A stretch of DNA of 64,000 nucleotides from Verrucomicrobiota bacterium (lineage in GTDB: Bacteria > Verrucomicrobiota > Verrucomicrobiia > Chthoniobacterales > Chthoniobacteraceae). Numbering within the stretch: position 1 is the stretch's first letter; the number at the start of each line of letters is the position of its first letter. The position numbers and the translations under genes were made by a program. This document shows positions 17,913-26,975 of the stretch, in pieces. The stretch lies in assembly GCA_009885995.1 (NCBI GenBank), contig VFJQ01000035.1:31162-95161 (forward strand). Direction: 5' to 3'. Below the pieces are notes generated by a model. That model saw only the letters and a list, made by a program, of their open reading frames with translations, was not told the origin of the DNA and searched no databases.

Positions 17913-18344
17913 CTACGGCACGACCGCAAGGCCGGCGGCTTTCGCCATCGCAGACTGCCGCGAGTCGAACGTGCAAAACTCCGTCCCGCCGAGTTCCAGC
18001 GCGAGCGCGACATGGAGCGTGTCCAGCGTGCGGCACAGGGCCGCCGTCGCGCGTGCTGTGGCGAGCGCCTCCGCTCTTGCAAAGACAGCGGGCCAATCCG
18101 GTGCGGTCGCCGCGAACACGCTCGCAGCGATGTCGTTCTCAAAACCAGCCAGCACCGCGTCGCGCTCCGTGGCAGTGATTTCGCCGCGTCCGTGTTTCTG
18201 GCCGATCGCCGCCTTCATCTCCAGTCGGTGCAGTTCGGTGAGAGGCGGCGGCGCGCCTGTCTCCTGCACGAGCGCCACCGCTTGCGGCGAGTTCGGCTCG
18301 CTCAGGTAGAGCTTCAGCAAGACACCCGAGTCGAAACAGCGCAT
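17913..18344 (-). CDS. PIN-domain toxin (VapC-like)
   Basis: A 143-residue protein starting MRCFDSGVLLKLYL, with the first PIN acidic residue in CFDSG. Other acidic residues are in the HRLEMKAAI helix and TFDSRQSAMAKAAG, and the DTLHVALALELG helix supplies the third. VapC toxins are Mg-dependent RNases acting on tRNA or rRNA. The ATG at 18344 overlaps the antitoxin stop (TGATG), so the pair is coupled. All four expected acidic positions appear present, so the gene looks intact. Confidence 0.85.
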   Translation of the reverse strand: MRCFDSGVLLKLYLSEPNSPQAVALVQETGAPPPLTELHRLEMKAAIGQKHGRGEITATERDAVLAGFENDIAASVFAATAPDWPAVFARAEALATARATAALCRTLDTLHVALALELGGTEFCTFDSRQSAMAKAAGLAVVP

Positions 18345-18574
18345 CACCACCGATCCGCGCGGAGGTCATCCAGCACCGCTTGCGAATCCGGCAGCACTCG
18401 TTCGCCAAAAATCGCCTTTTGCCTGGCGAGAAAATCCGGCATCGAGCGGGTCGGCGAAACCGCATTGGTGCCTGCCGGGCGCGGCCCATGGCGATCCATC
18501 CAGCGGCGGATTTCCAGCCACTGGTCGGGCGCCAGTCGTGCGATGGCTTGTTCGATTTCAGCGAGCGTGCTCAT
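18344..18574 (-). CDS. Antitoxin partner of the PIN toxin
   Basis: A 76-residue protein beginning MSTLAEIEQAIARLAPDQWL, a helical N-terminus followed by EIRRWMDRHGPRP and a C-terminal toxin-wrapping tail that ends SQAVLDDLRADRW. This arrangement is typical of small antitoxins found directly upstream of vapC in many GC-rich bacteria. It would neutralise the toxin and autorepress the promoter. I chose the ATG at 18574; the longer open frame upstream is Cys/Arg-rich and not credible. Confidence 0.75.
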   Translation of the reverse strand: MSTLAEIEQAIARLAPDQWLEIRRWMDRHGPRPAGTNAVSPTRSMPDFLARQKAIFGERVLPDSQAVLDDLRADRW

Positions 18575-18758
18575 GCCCGCGAGCCTGCCACGCGCGCGCA
18601 CGTTTTCAAAACCATTCTCCACCCGCGCCATCCACCTCCCGCATTGACACGCGCCGCGCTGCGCGTCCACTGGCGGGCACTCACAGCAACGCCGACAGAC
18701 CGGTGACGGCCGGGCGGACTGCGGAAGGCATCCATTCCTCGCGCAATGGGTTCGTCCA

Positions 18759-21700
18759 ATGAACACGCTCCGACATTTCCTCACCGCGCTCGCCGCCACG
18801 CTTACGCTGCTGGCCGCCGCTCCGCCGGCGGCGGCGCAGGCGCCGGGGTCGCTCGATCCGGGTTACGATCCCAACGTGACCGGTGGCAGCAACCCCGTCT
18901 ATGCCACGGCGGTGCAACCAGATGGCAAGACGATCATCGGGGGCAACTTCACCATGGTGGGAGGAGCGTCGCATAAGAATCTCGCGCGACTCAATACCGA
19001 TGGGACGGTGGATGCGAGCTTCACGGCGAGCACGGTTGGCGACGTCAATTGCGTGGCGGTGCAGGCGGATGGGAAGTTGGTGATTGGTGGCGACTTCACG
19101 AGTGTGAACGGCATGACGGGGATCAACGGCATCGCGCGGCTCAACGCGGACGGGACCCGAGATGCCGGCTTTAATCCCGGCGGAGCCGGGACGAATGGCA
19201 TCGTCTATTGCGTGGCGGTGCAGGCGGATGGCAAGCTGTTGCTCGGCGGCGACTTCACGAGCGTGAACACCACGGCGGGGATCTACTACGTCGCGCGCCT
19301 CAATGCCGACGGGACGCTGGATGCCGGCTTCAATGCCGGTGGCACCGGGGCTTACAGCCACGTCTTTAGTGTGACGGTGCAGGCGGATGGAAAACTGGTG
19401 CTGGGAGGCATAGGCATCGTCGCGCGGCTCAATGCGGACGGGACGCGGGATACCGGCTTCAATGGCGGCGGCACCCAGGTGAATAGCGCGGTCTTAACCA
19501 TGGCGGTGCAGGCGGATGGGAAGTTTGTAATCGGCGGCTACTTTACGAGCGTGAACGGCACGACGCGGATCAACCGCGTCGCGCGGCTCAACGCCGACGG
19601 GACGCTGGATACTGGGTTCAATGCCGGCGGCACCGGGGTCGATAGCGACTTTGCCGCCGTCCATAGCGTGGCGGTGCAGGCGGATGGGAAGCTGTTGCTC
19701 GGCGGCCACTTCACGAGCGTGAACGACACGGTGGGGATCAATCGCATCGCGCGGCTCAATTCCGACGGGACGCTGGATGCTGGATTCGATACTGGCGGCA
19801 CCGGGCCGAACAATGCCGTCCTTAGCGTGGCGGTGCAGGCGGATGGCAAGTTGCTGCTCGGCGGCGCCTTCACGGGCGTGAACGAGACGGAGCGCAACCA
19901 TCTCGCACGACTCAACAACGACCTTGCCACCGAGAGCCTCACCGCGCCGGATAGCACGCAGGTGCTGTGGCAACGCGGTGGAGCCTCGCCGGAGGTCTCA
20001 CAAGTGACTTTCGAGCTGAGCACCGATGACGGCAACATCTGGACCGCACTCGGCGCGGGCACGCGAGTGGGGACCACTGCCGACTGGCAGCTCGCTGGCC
20101 TCTCGCTCCCCGGCAGCGGCACTCTCCGTGCCCGCGGTCGCACGGCCAGCGGCTGTCATAGCGGCAGCTCCGGGTTGGTGGAGACGATCCGCAACTTTCC
20201 CGACTTCACCCCCGCGGCCTACACCACCGTCGCCACCGCCCTGAACAGCACCGGAGCGACGCTCAACGGCATCGTGACCAGCAATGGCGGGCCGACGGAT
20301 GTCGCTTTTCAATACTCCACGGATGCGACCTTGGCCTCGAGCGTGACGGCGACGACAGTCCAGACGCTGCCCCGAGAAGCAAGCGGCATAGCAGTGAGCC
20401 AGGCCATCAGCGGCCTCGCACCGCACACGACTTATTACTTCCGCACCAGCGCGGTGAACTCCTCCGCGACGACCGCCGGAGCGATCCTGTCCTTTGCCAC
20501 GACCAACACTCTGCCGACCGCTCCGGATGGCACCGCGACCGCGACGACGGGCGACCGGAGGACGATCACGCTGCCCTTCCCGAGCCCGGATGCAGATGCG
20601 GACACGGTGACGTTGACGAGCACGACACCCGATGGGCATCTCACGGTGGATGACACGAGCGGGAAGGATGTAACCTTCGCTCCCACGGCGAACTACGTGG
20701 GCCCGGCGGCGCTTGGCTACACAGTGAGCGACGGCTTCGGCGGCACGGCCAGCGGGACGATCACCGTGACGATCACGGACAACGATGCGCCGACCATCGC
20801 CGGCCCTTTCTCTCCACTGACCTTCACCGTCAGCCAAGGCGGGACGGTCGCGCTGCCGGATTACACCACGCAGGCCGTGAGCAGTGACAACGTGGGTGTA
20901 ACCAGCGTGACGCAGTCGCCCACCGCGGCGACGTTCGTCGCTGAGGGCGTGGTGGTGGTGACGTTGACTGCGCACGACGCGGAGGGGAACACAGCAGACG
21001 TGAACTTCGGCGTGGTGGTGGGCACAGCGGCGCTCGCGACGAAGAGTGGCAACGTGCCGGGGGCGGGCGTCGATCCACGCATCCCGGCGGGGACGAAGTG
21101 GGGGACATTCGGGGTGCCGTCGATCACGATGGACGGGGAGAATGCGAACTGGCTGGGGATGGCGCTGACGCCCGCGGGCAGAAGCTTTCACGGCATCTTT
21201 ACCGGGCCGATCCTCGCGCCGACACTGCGGTTGCGAACGGGAGAGCCGGTGAGAGATGCAAATGGTGCGGCGATGGCGGGCGTGGTGTTCAAGAGCTTCC
21301 GGGAACCGGTCTATGCGGGTGATGATTTCGCGGTCGCGGCGACGGTGCATGGGGCGCATGTCGGCGCGGGCAACGACACGGGCCTGTGGGTCGGCAAGCC
21401 GGGCACGCTCAGGCAAATCGCGCTGGAAGGCGCCGCGGCGCCCGGTGCGGAACCGGCGAAATTTAAGGCGTTCACCTCGCTGGCGATGCCGGCGCCGGGC
21501 GTGGTGTTCTTCACCGCCAAGCTCACCGCGCCCGCCGCGAAGGACATGGGGTTGTGGGTCTGGACCGCTGCAACGGGCACGAAGCTCGCGTTGGTCGAAG
21601 GGGCGTTTGTGAACTTGGGCGCCGGGCCGGCGGCGCTCAAATCCTTCCAAGCGCTGACCAGCGTGAACGGCTCCTTCGGCCACGGGCGCTACGATGCGGG

Positions 21701-22517
21701 CGCGCCTGCGCTCGATGTGCGGTTGAGTTTTGCTGATCCTGACCGCACGACGGCGATCGGCACGGTGGCTGCCGATGGCAGCGTGCGGGTGACGCAGCGT
21801 TCCGGCCAGACGGACCCGAATGGTCGCGTGCCGGTGAGCTTCGGCTTGCCGTCGAGTCCGGGGCAGGGTTTGGGGGCGATGGCGGTGACGACTTTCGCGC
21901 CCGATGCGGCGCGCGGGATCACACCGACGAGCATGGTGACGATCTACGATTTCGAGGAGGGAGCGATCCGCGCGCAGCAAGGCATGGCCGCGCCGGGGGC
22001 CGAGCCGGCGACGTTTAAGCGCTTCCTCGATCCGGTGGCTGGCTTTGGGTTCGACGGCGGGCGCGTGCAGTTCTTTGCGGCGTCGCTCGCCGGAGCCGCG
22101 CGCTCGGGCGATAGCGGGCTGTGGGCTTTCACGAGCAGTCTCGCGTTGGTGGCGCGCGAAGGCGCGGAGCCGCCTGGTGCCCCGGGGACGAAGTGGAAGA
22201 GCTTCACCTCGCTCTCGGTGCTGGAGGGACGAGGGCCGATGTTCACGGCGAAGCTCGCGAGCGGCACCGCGAAGGTGACGGCAAAGAACGACACCGGCCT
22301 GTGGGCCACGGACTCGACCGGCGCGCTGCGGCTGGTCTTCCGCGAAGGCGACGCTGTCGCGGGCAAGACGATGCGTAGCTTCGATGTGCTCGATGCAGTG
22401 GCGGGCTCACCCGGCCAGCGCCGCGCGTGGACGAATGGCGATGCGTCGGCGCGGGTGATCTACCGGGCGTTCTGCACCGACGGCACGAGCGCGGTCGTGA
22501 GCACGGCGGTGCCGTGA
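18759..22517 (+). CDS. Large secreted Delta-60 repeat protein
   Basis: A 1252-residue protein with a signal peptide (MNTLRHFLTALAATLTLLAA). Residues about 45-390 hold seven Delta-60 repeats of the form AVQADGKLLLGG-FTSVN-ARLNADGT-D-GFN (a propeller-like fold). A fibronectin-III-like domain (about 490-585) and a cadherin/Ig-like domain (about 595-690, containing YTVSDGFGGTASGTITVTI) follow. The C-terminal half has repeated units with GAEPA-F-FTSL and DTGLW. No anchor or sorting signal is visible at the C-terminus, so it may be released or held by partners. The fourth repeat is shorter than the others (an internal deletion). Probable adhesion or surface role is inferred from family behaviour. 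Confidence 0.85.
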   Translation: MNTLRHFLTALAATLTLLAAAPPAAAQAPGSLDPGYDPNVTGGSNPVYATAVQPDGKTIIGGNFTMVGGASHKNLARLNTDGTVDASFTASTVGDVNCVAVQADGKLVIGGDFTSVNGMTGINGIARLNADGTRDAGFNPGGAGTNGIVYCVAVQADGKLLLGGDFTSVNTTAGIYYVARLNADGTLDAGFNAGGTGAYSHVFSVTVQADGKLVLGGIGIVARLNADGTRDTGFNGGGTQVNSAVLTMAVQADGKFVIGGYFTSVNGTTRINRVARLNADGTLDTGFNAGGTGVDSDFAAVHSVAVQADGKLLLGGHFTSVNDTVGINRIARLNSDGTLDAGFDTGGTGPNNAVLSVAVQADGKLLLGGAFTGVNETERNHLARLNNDLATESLTAPDSTQVLWQRGGASPEVSQVTFELSTDDGNIWTALGAGTRVGTTADWQLAGLSLPGSGTLRARGRTASGCHSGSSGLVETIRNFPDFTPAAYTTVATALNSTGATLNGIVTSNGGPTDVAFQYSTDATLASSVTATTVQTLPREASGIAVSQAISGLAPHTTYYFRTSAVNSSATTAGAILSFATTNTLPTAPDGTATATTGDRRTITLPFPSPDADADTVTLTSTTPDGHLTVDDTSGKDVTFAPTANYVGPAALGYTVSDGFGGTASGTITVTITDNDAPTIAGPFSPLTFTVSQGGTVALPDYTTQAVSSDNVGVTSVTQSPTAATFVAEGVVVVTLTAHDAEGNTADVNFGVVVGTAALATKSGNVPGAGVDPRIPAGTKWGTFGVPSITMDGENANWLGMALTPAGRSFHGIFTGPILAPTLRLRTGEPVRDANGAAMAGVVFKSFREPVYAGDDFAVAATVHGAHVGAGNDTGLWVGKPGTLRQIALEGAAAPGAEPAKFKAFTSLAMPAPGVVFFTAKLTAPAAKDMGLWVWTAATGTKLALVEGAFVNLGAGPAALKSFQALTSVNGSFGHGRYDAGAPALDVRLSFADPDRTTAIGTVAADGSVRVTQRSGQTDPNGRVPVSFGLPSSPGQGLGAMAVTTFAPDAARGITPTSMVTIYDFEEGAIRAQQGMAAPGAEPATFKRFLDPVAGFGFDGGRVQFFAASLAGAARSGDSGLWAFTSSLALVAREGAEPPGAPGTKWKSFTSLSVLEGRGPMFTAKLASGTAKVTAKNDTGLWATDSTGALRLVFREGDAVAGKTMRSFDVLDAVAGSPGQRRAWTNGDASARVIYRAFCTDGTSAVVSTAVP
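18897..19923 (+). repeat. In-gene Delta-60 direct repeats (seven units)
   Basis: Seven imperfect direct repeats of about 130-170 bases encode the Delta-60 units of the surrounding gene. The most conserved segment is GTGGCGGTGCAGGCGGATGG, at the head of most units. High DNA identity between units makes copy-number change by slippage or recombination likely. One unit (about 19372-19500) lacks the middle of the repeat. Confidence 0.75.
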
Positions 22518-22570
22518 GGGGCGGAGATGCCGCCGGGTAGTGGCACAGCTTGGTCTGATGCGTGGCAGCG

Positions 22571-22653
22571 AAGGTAGGGCGCGGTGTCCCCACCGCGCTG
22601 CGTTCCAGAGGGTGCGCTTTCTCCGGACCGCTGGGGACAGCGGTCCCTACCTT
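22571..22653 (+). repeat. REP-like palindrome, intergenic (GTAGGG/CCCTAC ends)
   Basis: Outer inverted repeat AAGGTAGGG / CCCTACCTT encloses two hairpins: GCGCGGTG-TCCC-CACCGCGC at 22579-22598 and GGACCGCTG-GGGA-CAGCGGTCC at 22625-22646. The core CTGGGGACAG recurs at 47057 and, with one change, at 26929. It sits between the Delta-60 gene and the Rieske gene and could form a cloverleaf-like structure. Confidence 0.85.
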
Positions 22654-22729
22654 TGCGTCAGAGCAAATTGCGCCACTACCCGCCGCCGGCTTGACAGGGG
22701 CGCGCACATAGAGCGGAGTGCTGCCGACC

Positions 22730-23287
22730 ATGAACGATCCCGCTTCCACTCCGGAGCCGTCCGATGCACCACCCGTCGAACGGCGCGAATTCCTCAAAGG
22801 CGCTGCGTGCGCCGCGCTCGGGGGCGCGTGCGTGCTCGGGCCGATCGCGGCCGGCGTCGCCGTGCTCATCCAGCCGCTGTGGCTCAAGGGGCCGCCAGTC
22901 GAAGTGAAGCTCACGACGATCGACGCGCTGCCCGTCGGCAGTAAGCCGAAGCTTTTCCAAATCATCACCGGCCGGCGCGATGCGTGGACGGAGTTTCCCA
23001 AGCAGCCGATCGGCGCGGTCTTCCTGCTGCGCAAGTCGGCGGAGGAAGTCGTCGCTTTCAACGCCTCGTGCCCGCACCTCGGCTGCTCGGTGGAGTTCCG
23101 CGAGGAGGTGAAATCCTTCTATTGTCCGTGCCACGACAGCACGTTTGCGCGCACGGGTGAAGTGGTGGGCACGAGCCCGAGCCGGCGCGGGCTCGACTCG
23201 CTGGAGGTGGAGCTGCGCGGCAACGAGGTGTGGGTGAAGTTCCTCAACTTCGAGGCCGGCCGGCCCGAGAAAGTGCCCGTCGCGTGA
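22730..23287 (+). CDS. Rieske iron-sulfur protein
   Basis: A 185-residue protein with a Tat-like N-terminus (ERREFLKGAACAALGGA, twin-Arg variant ERREFLK) and one membrane anchor. The 2Fe-2S ligands are in CPHLGC and CPCHDS, separated by about 17 residues, as in bc-complex Rieske proteins. It passes electrons from quinol to cytochrome c. Its TGA overlaps the GTG of the cytochrome b gene. A GTG at 22718 is an alternative start; I prefer the ATG. Confidence 0.93.
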   Translation: MNDPASTPEPSDAPPVERREFLKGAACAALGGACVLGPIAAGVAVLIQPLWLKGPPVEVKLTTIDALPVGSKPKLFQIITGRRDAWTEFPKQPIGAVFLLRKSAEEVVAFNASCPHLGCSVEFREEVKSFYCPCHDSTFARTGEVVGTSPSRRGLDSLEVELRGNEVWVKFLNFEAGRPEKVPVA

Positions 23288-25089
23288 AGGGTCTTTTCGA
23301 CTGGCTGGATCATCGCACGGGCTATCGCGGGCTGGTTCATGCGGCGCTCTACGAGCACATCCCCGGCGGCGCGCGCTGGCGCTACATTTGGGGCAGCACG
23401 CTCACGTTCGCGATCGTGGTGCAGTTCATCACGGGGGTGTTCATGTGGATGGCTTACAGCCCGAGTGCGCAGACGGCTTGGGAGAGCGTGTTCTTTCTCC
23501 AGCATCACATCCCGGGCGGTTGGATCGTGCGCGGCATCCACCACTGGATGGCGCAGATGATGGTGCCGCTGCTGGTCTTGCACCTCATGCAGGTGGTGAT
23601 CGATGGGGCGTATAAGGCGCCGCGCGAGATGAACTATTGGTTCGGCCTCGCGCTGATGGGCATCGTGCTGGCGATGTCCCTCACTGGCTATCTACTGCCG
23701 TGGGATCAAAAGGGATTCTGGGCGACGAAGGTCGCGACGAATCTGCTCGCGAGCATTCCTTACATCGGCCCGTCGTTGCAGAAGATCGTGGTCGGCGGAC
23801 CGGACTACGGGCACCAGACGCTCACGCGCTTTTTCGCGCTGCACGCGGGCGTGCTGCCGGCGCTGCTCATCGCGCTCATCGTCGGGCATATCTATCTTTT
23901 CCGCCGGCACGGCATCACGGCGAAGGAGCCGAAGCGCCGGCCCGACGCGAAGTTCTGGCCCGACCAGGTGCTCAAGGACGGCATCGCCTGCTTCGCGGTG
24001 ATGGCTGCGGTGCTCGTGCTCGTGTGGTGGAAAAAGGGCGCCGAGCTGACCAGCCCGGCGGATCCCGGCGACAGCTACGCCGCGGCCCGGCCCGATTGGT
24101 ATTTCATGTCGCTCTTCCAGCTCCTGAAATTCCAGGAATACTTCCCGGGCAAGGATCTCATCTGGGGCAGCGTGATCATCCCGAGCGCGATCGTGATCTT
24201 CCTGCTCATCATGCCGCTGTGGTCGCGCTGGAAGTTCATGCACCGCTTCAATCTCGCGGCGCTGTGGTGCGGGCTCGGCGCGTTCTGCTACCTCACGTTC
24301 ATCGCCTACTGGCACGACTTGAAGGATCCGAAATTTTCGCCCGCATACATCGCTGCGGTGAAGCGGGCGCACATCGATGCCGAGCGCACGAAGGAACTCG
24401 CGACGCGCCACGGCATCCCGCCGATCGGCGCGCTGGAGCTGCTGCGCGAAGATCCCGCGACGCAGGGTCCGAAGATCTTCGCGACCAAGTGCTCGAGCTG
24501 CCACAGCTACGACGGGCACGACGGACTCGGCCTGCCACTGCAGGACAAGCAGACCGCCGCGGAGCTGAAAGGGTGGGGGAGTCGCGAGTGGCTGCGCGCC
24601 TTCATGGACCCGCAGCAACTCGTGACCGAGCGCTGGTGGGGCGGCACCGCCTTCGTCCATCCACCGGCGGGGAAGAAGCAGGGCAAGATGGTGGAATACG
24701 TGGTCGATGAAGTATCGAAGTTCGACGCTGCGATGAAGCAGCAGCTCGACGATGCCAACGTCGCGCTTTCCGCCGAGGCGCAGCTCCCTGCGCAGCGCGA
24801 GGCCGACGCGCACGACACCACGCACATCGAAGCCGGCCGCATCGCGATCAGCGAGAAGGGGCTCAACTGCGTCGATTGCCACACCTTCCGCGGCGAAGGC
24901 GGCGGCACCGGCCCGGACCTCACCGGCTGGGGATCACGCGAGTGGACCATCGGCATCATCAAGAACCCCGCGCACAAGCGCTTCTACGACCGCCGCAATG
25001 ACCGCATGCCCGCCTACGGCGAACGGCAGGAACTCACCGACAAGCAGATCGAACTCGTGACCGACTGGCTGCGCGGGGACTGGCGCTAG
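23284..25089 (+). CDS. Cytochrome b fused to a dihaem cytochrome c
   Basis: A 601-residue protein from a GTG overlapping the Rieske stop. Residues 1-200 are the cytochrome b N-terminal part with four helices and the haem-ligand histidines (FFLQHHIPGGWIVRGIHHW, LLVLHLMQVV, LHAGVLPALLIALIVGHIY). The LPWDQKGFWATKV motif matches cytochrome b6-type Qo-site loops; the PDWYFMSLFQLLKF helix corresponds to subunit IV. After about residue 400 come two c-type haem sites, CSSCH and CVDCH. A separate cytochrome c1 is not needed. Together with the Rieske protein this is a complete quinol:cytochrome c module. Confidence 0.92.
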   Translation: MKGLFDWLDHRTGYRGLVHAALYEHIPGGARWRYIWGSTLTFAIVVQFITGVFMWMAYSPSAQTAWESVFFLQHHIPGGWIVRGIHHWMAQMMVPLLVLHLMQVVIDGAYKAPREMNYWFGLALMGIVLAMSLTGYLLPWDQKGFWATKVATNLLASIPYIGPSLQKIVVGGPDYGHQTLTRFFALHAGVLPALLIALIVGHIYLFRRHGITAKEPKRRPDAKFWPDQVLKDGIACFAVMAAVLVLVWWKKGAELTSPADPGDSYAAARPDWYFMSLFQLLKFQEYFPGKDLIWGSVIIPSAIVIFLLIMPLWSRWKFMHRFNLAALWCGLGAFCYLTFIAYWHDLKDPKFSPAYIAAVKRAHIDAERTKELATRHGIPPIGALELLREDPATQGPKIFATKCSSCHSYDGHDGLGLPLQDKQTAAELKGWGSREWLRAFMDPQQLVTERWWGGTAFVHPPAGKKQGKMVEYVVDEVSKFDAAMKQQLDDANVALSAEAQLPAQREADAHDTTHIEAGRIAISEKGLNCVDCHTFRGEGGGTGPDLTGWGSREWTIGIIKNPAHKRFYDRRNDRMPAYGERQELTDKQIELVTDWLRGDWR

Positions 25090-25094
25090 CGGAT

Positions 25095-25690
25095 GTGAAG
25101 TGCCTGAACGGTTCCAGCCAAGCGCCCTCCGTCCCGCGGCGCGACCTCCTGCGGTTGGACAAGCTCCAGGAAGTCTGGCTCGGCAGCGACCCGGCCCGGC
25201 AGATCCACCACGAGCTGGAGGCCGAGCTGCTCAACTGGCGCGACGCCGCCCGCGAACTCAAGAGCCTGCTCAAGGCGCGCTACCGGCAGCGGGGCGTGCT
25301 GCGGGTCGAAGGCCCCGGCGTCTTCAGCCCCACCCGGCGCGAAGACTATCTCGCACAACTGCCCGGCGACGCCCAGCGGCGCATCCTGCGGCGGCTCTAC
25401 ACCCAGCACGACGCCACCCTCGGCCACTGGCGCGACACCCTGCGCGAACTGCGCGCCGCCGCCGCCGGGTTCTGGGAGATCGAGCAGTTTCGCCAAGTGC
25501 CCGGCATCGGCGAAGTCGGCGCGCACGTGTTGCCAGAGCCCGCCGGCGCTGCCCTTCGGGCTGCCTGCGGCAGGCTGTCTCGCTCCGCTCGGCTCAGCGC
25601 GCTCATCGGCGACCCCGCCCGCTTCCGCACCCGGCAGGCGTTCATCAAATACGCCCGCCTAGCCATCACCGACCGCAGCAGCGACGGGGT
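25095..25690 (+). pseudogene. IS110-family transposase fragment
   Basis: This stretch matches the C-terminal half of IS110/IS1111-type transposases: a helical coiled region (ELEAELLNWRDAARELKSLL), then EQFRQVPGIGEVGAHV and ALIGDPARFRTRQAFIKYARLAITDRSSDG. The N-terminal DEDD RuvC-like domain is missing. About 60 bases (25530-25595) appear inserted between GAHV and SALIGD; they contain a small GGGCTGCCTGCGGCAGGC-like hairpin. The frame breaks away right after the SDG motif. The fragment starts six bases after the cytochrome stop. It is a dead remnant. Confidence 0.7.
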
Positions 25691-25717
25691 GTCCGAGGCG
25701 GGAGTCTGGGAGGCGCG

Positions 25718-26064
25718 GTGCTTGTCCCGCGTGTCGCGGGGCGGGTGGTGGATGGTTGAGTCGCTGGCCCGGCGATCAGGGGACGGGTGCTGAATGGTCC
25801 GGGCAAAGCGCTGAGCGAGCCGGTCGCTGTCCCTCCATTAGCGGGACGAGCGCTGGATGGTTCAGTCGCGCGAGCGGATCGTCGAGGCGCTGTCCTTTTA
25901 CTCGCGGGACAGCAACGGAATCGTTCGAGCCTTTGCCAGGCAGGCCGAGCGCCTGTCCCGCTATCGGCGGGACGTTCGCCGAACCAGCGGGGGCCTTGTC
26001 TGAACGATCCAGTCTTCGCCCCGGATCGTCGCGCGGTCGTCCCATTTAAAGCAGGACAAGCGCT
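25718..26064 (+). repeat. Array of spaced palindromes with ~63-bp period
   Basis: This 447-base gap between the IS110 fragment and the next gene holds at least five imperfect palindromes of the form TGTCCC-N(6-9)-GCGGGACA. They start at about 25723, 25829, 25891, 25954 and 26038, with a degenerate one near 25766. Spacings are about 42, 63, 62, 63 and 84, all near multiples of 21. The sequence between them is related but degenerate and often includes GGATGGTTCAGTC-like and GAGCGC segments. Translated in either strand it gives 21-residue periodic peptides. It is not a CRISPR array: repeats are too short and too divergent. Confidence 0.55.
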
Positions 26065-26136
26065 CGGAAAGCCGGTTACTCTGTTCCGCCTCCCAGCACT
26101 CGCCCCGAACCACCCATCCTCACCACTCCCACACCC

Positions 26137-26832
26137 ATGCGCCTCCAACGCTACTTCCCCAGCCGTATCGCCGAGCAGGTGCTCTGGCTGCTGAGCTTCG
26201 CCGACAATTTGCCCAAGTATCGGCAAGAGCTCGGGCTCTCTGACGACGCGCTCGCCAGCCTCGTGGCCGATGCGCGCTTCGCCGCCTACACGCTCGGCTC
26301 GTGGCTGAGCGCGGTGCGCCATTTCTCCGATGCCGCCACGGCCGCCGTCGCGCAGACGCTCCACGGCTCCGGTGCGAACGGCTTGCCGGTCTTCACCGCG
26401 CCGCCGCTGCCCGACGGGGTGCCCGTCGTCGCCGATGGCGCGCTGGAGCGGATCTTCCGTGCCGTGCGCGCCGCCAAGTTCCAGGAACACTACACCGACA
26501 CGATCGGGACCGACCTCGGCCTCATCCCCAAGAGCGAAAACACGAACCGCACGACGCCGCGCTTCAAGCTCAAGGCCGTGCGCATCGCCAGCGGCCCCGC
26601 GGTGGAGATCGGCTTTTCCAAATACAGCCACGCCGCCGTCTGGATCGAGAGCCGCCGCGCCGGCGGCGAGCCCGAGGGACTGGGCATCGCCGTGAGCACC
26701 CCGTGGACGGACCAACGCCCGCTCCTCGTCCCCGGCCAGCCCGAGACGCGCGAATACCGGCTGCGCTATTGGGAAGACAGCGCCCCGACCGGCGAGTGGA
26801 CGCCGTGGCGGATGATCACGGTGCCGGCGTAG
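26137..26832 (+). CDS. Unknown protein of a family also found at 62.6 kb
   Basis: A 231-residue protein beginning MRLQRYFPSRIAEQVLWLLS. The N-terminal half is helical; the C-terminal half is beta-rich and ends TPWTDQRPLLVPGQPETRE, YRLRYWEDSAPTGEW, VPA. The pseudogene at 62613-63291 is a paralog, with SPYLDDRPLLVPTQLEVREY and YDFDGDAPTDEF-like equivalents. I do not recognise a function; no signal peptide is present. Both copies sit in mobile-element debris. The 3' end overlaps the left arm of the inverted-repeat element at 26831 by two bases. Confidence 0.6.
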   Translation: MRLQRYFPSRIAEQVLWLLSFADNLPKYRQELGLSDDALASLVADARFAAYTLGSWLSAVRHFSDAATAAVAQTLHGSGANGLPVFTAPPLPDGVPVVADGALERIFRAVRAAKFQEHYTDTIGTDLGLIPKSENTNRTTPRFKLKAVRIASGPAVEIGFSKYSHAAVWIESRRAGGEPEGLGIAVSTPWTDQRPLLVPGQPETREYRLRYWEDSAPTGEWTPWRMITVPA

Positions 26833-26975
26833 GGCGTGTTTGTAAATTCGTCCGCAGGACGGTAGGGCCCACTTTCCCCAGCGGGCCGGAGTGAGCGCAA
26901 GGCCCGCGAATCGACTCCACACCGACGGCTGAGGACAGCCATCCCTACCTTTCGCTGAATTTACAAACACGCCCT
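26831..26975 (+). mobile_element. MITE-like element with perfect 19-bp terminal inverted repeats
   Basis: AGGGCGTGTTTGTAAATTC at 26831-26849 is perfectly mirrored by GAATTTACAAACACGCCCT at 26957-26975. The 145-base unit encodes nothing. Inside it lies a REP-like palindrome (GGTAGGG at 26861, CCCTACC at 26943, core CTGAGGACAG at 26929), so one repeat is nested in another. It forms the first part of a 573-base gene-free interval to 27405. Confidence 0.8.

Noticed and set aside
18897..19923. Tandem repeats as non-coding satellite
   Set aside because: The repeats keep one reading frame and encode Delta-60 units of a secreted protein.
22692..22730. TTGACA-type promoter before the Rieske gene
   Set aside because: TTGACA is present at about 22691, but no -10 box at proper spacing was found.
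25718..26064. Possible CRISPR array
   Set aside because: Repeat units are short and divergent, spacings vary from 42 to 84, and no cas genes are nearby.
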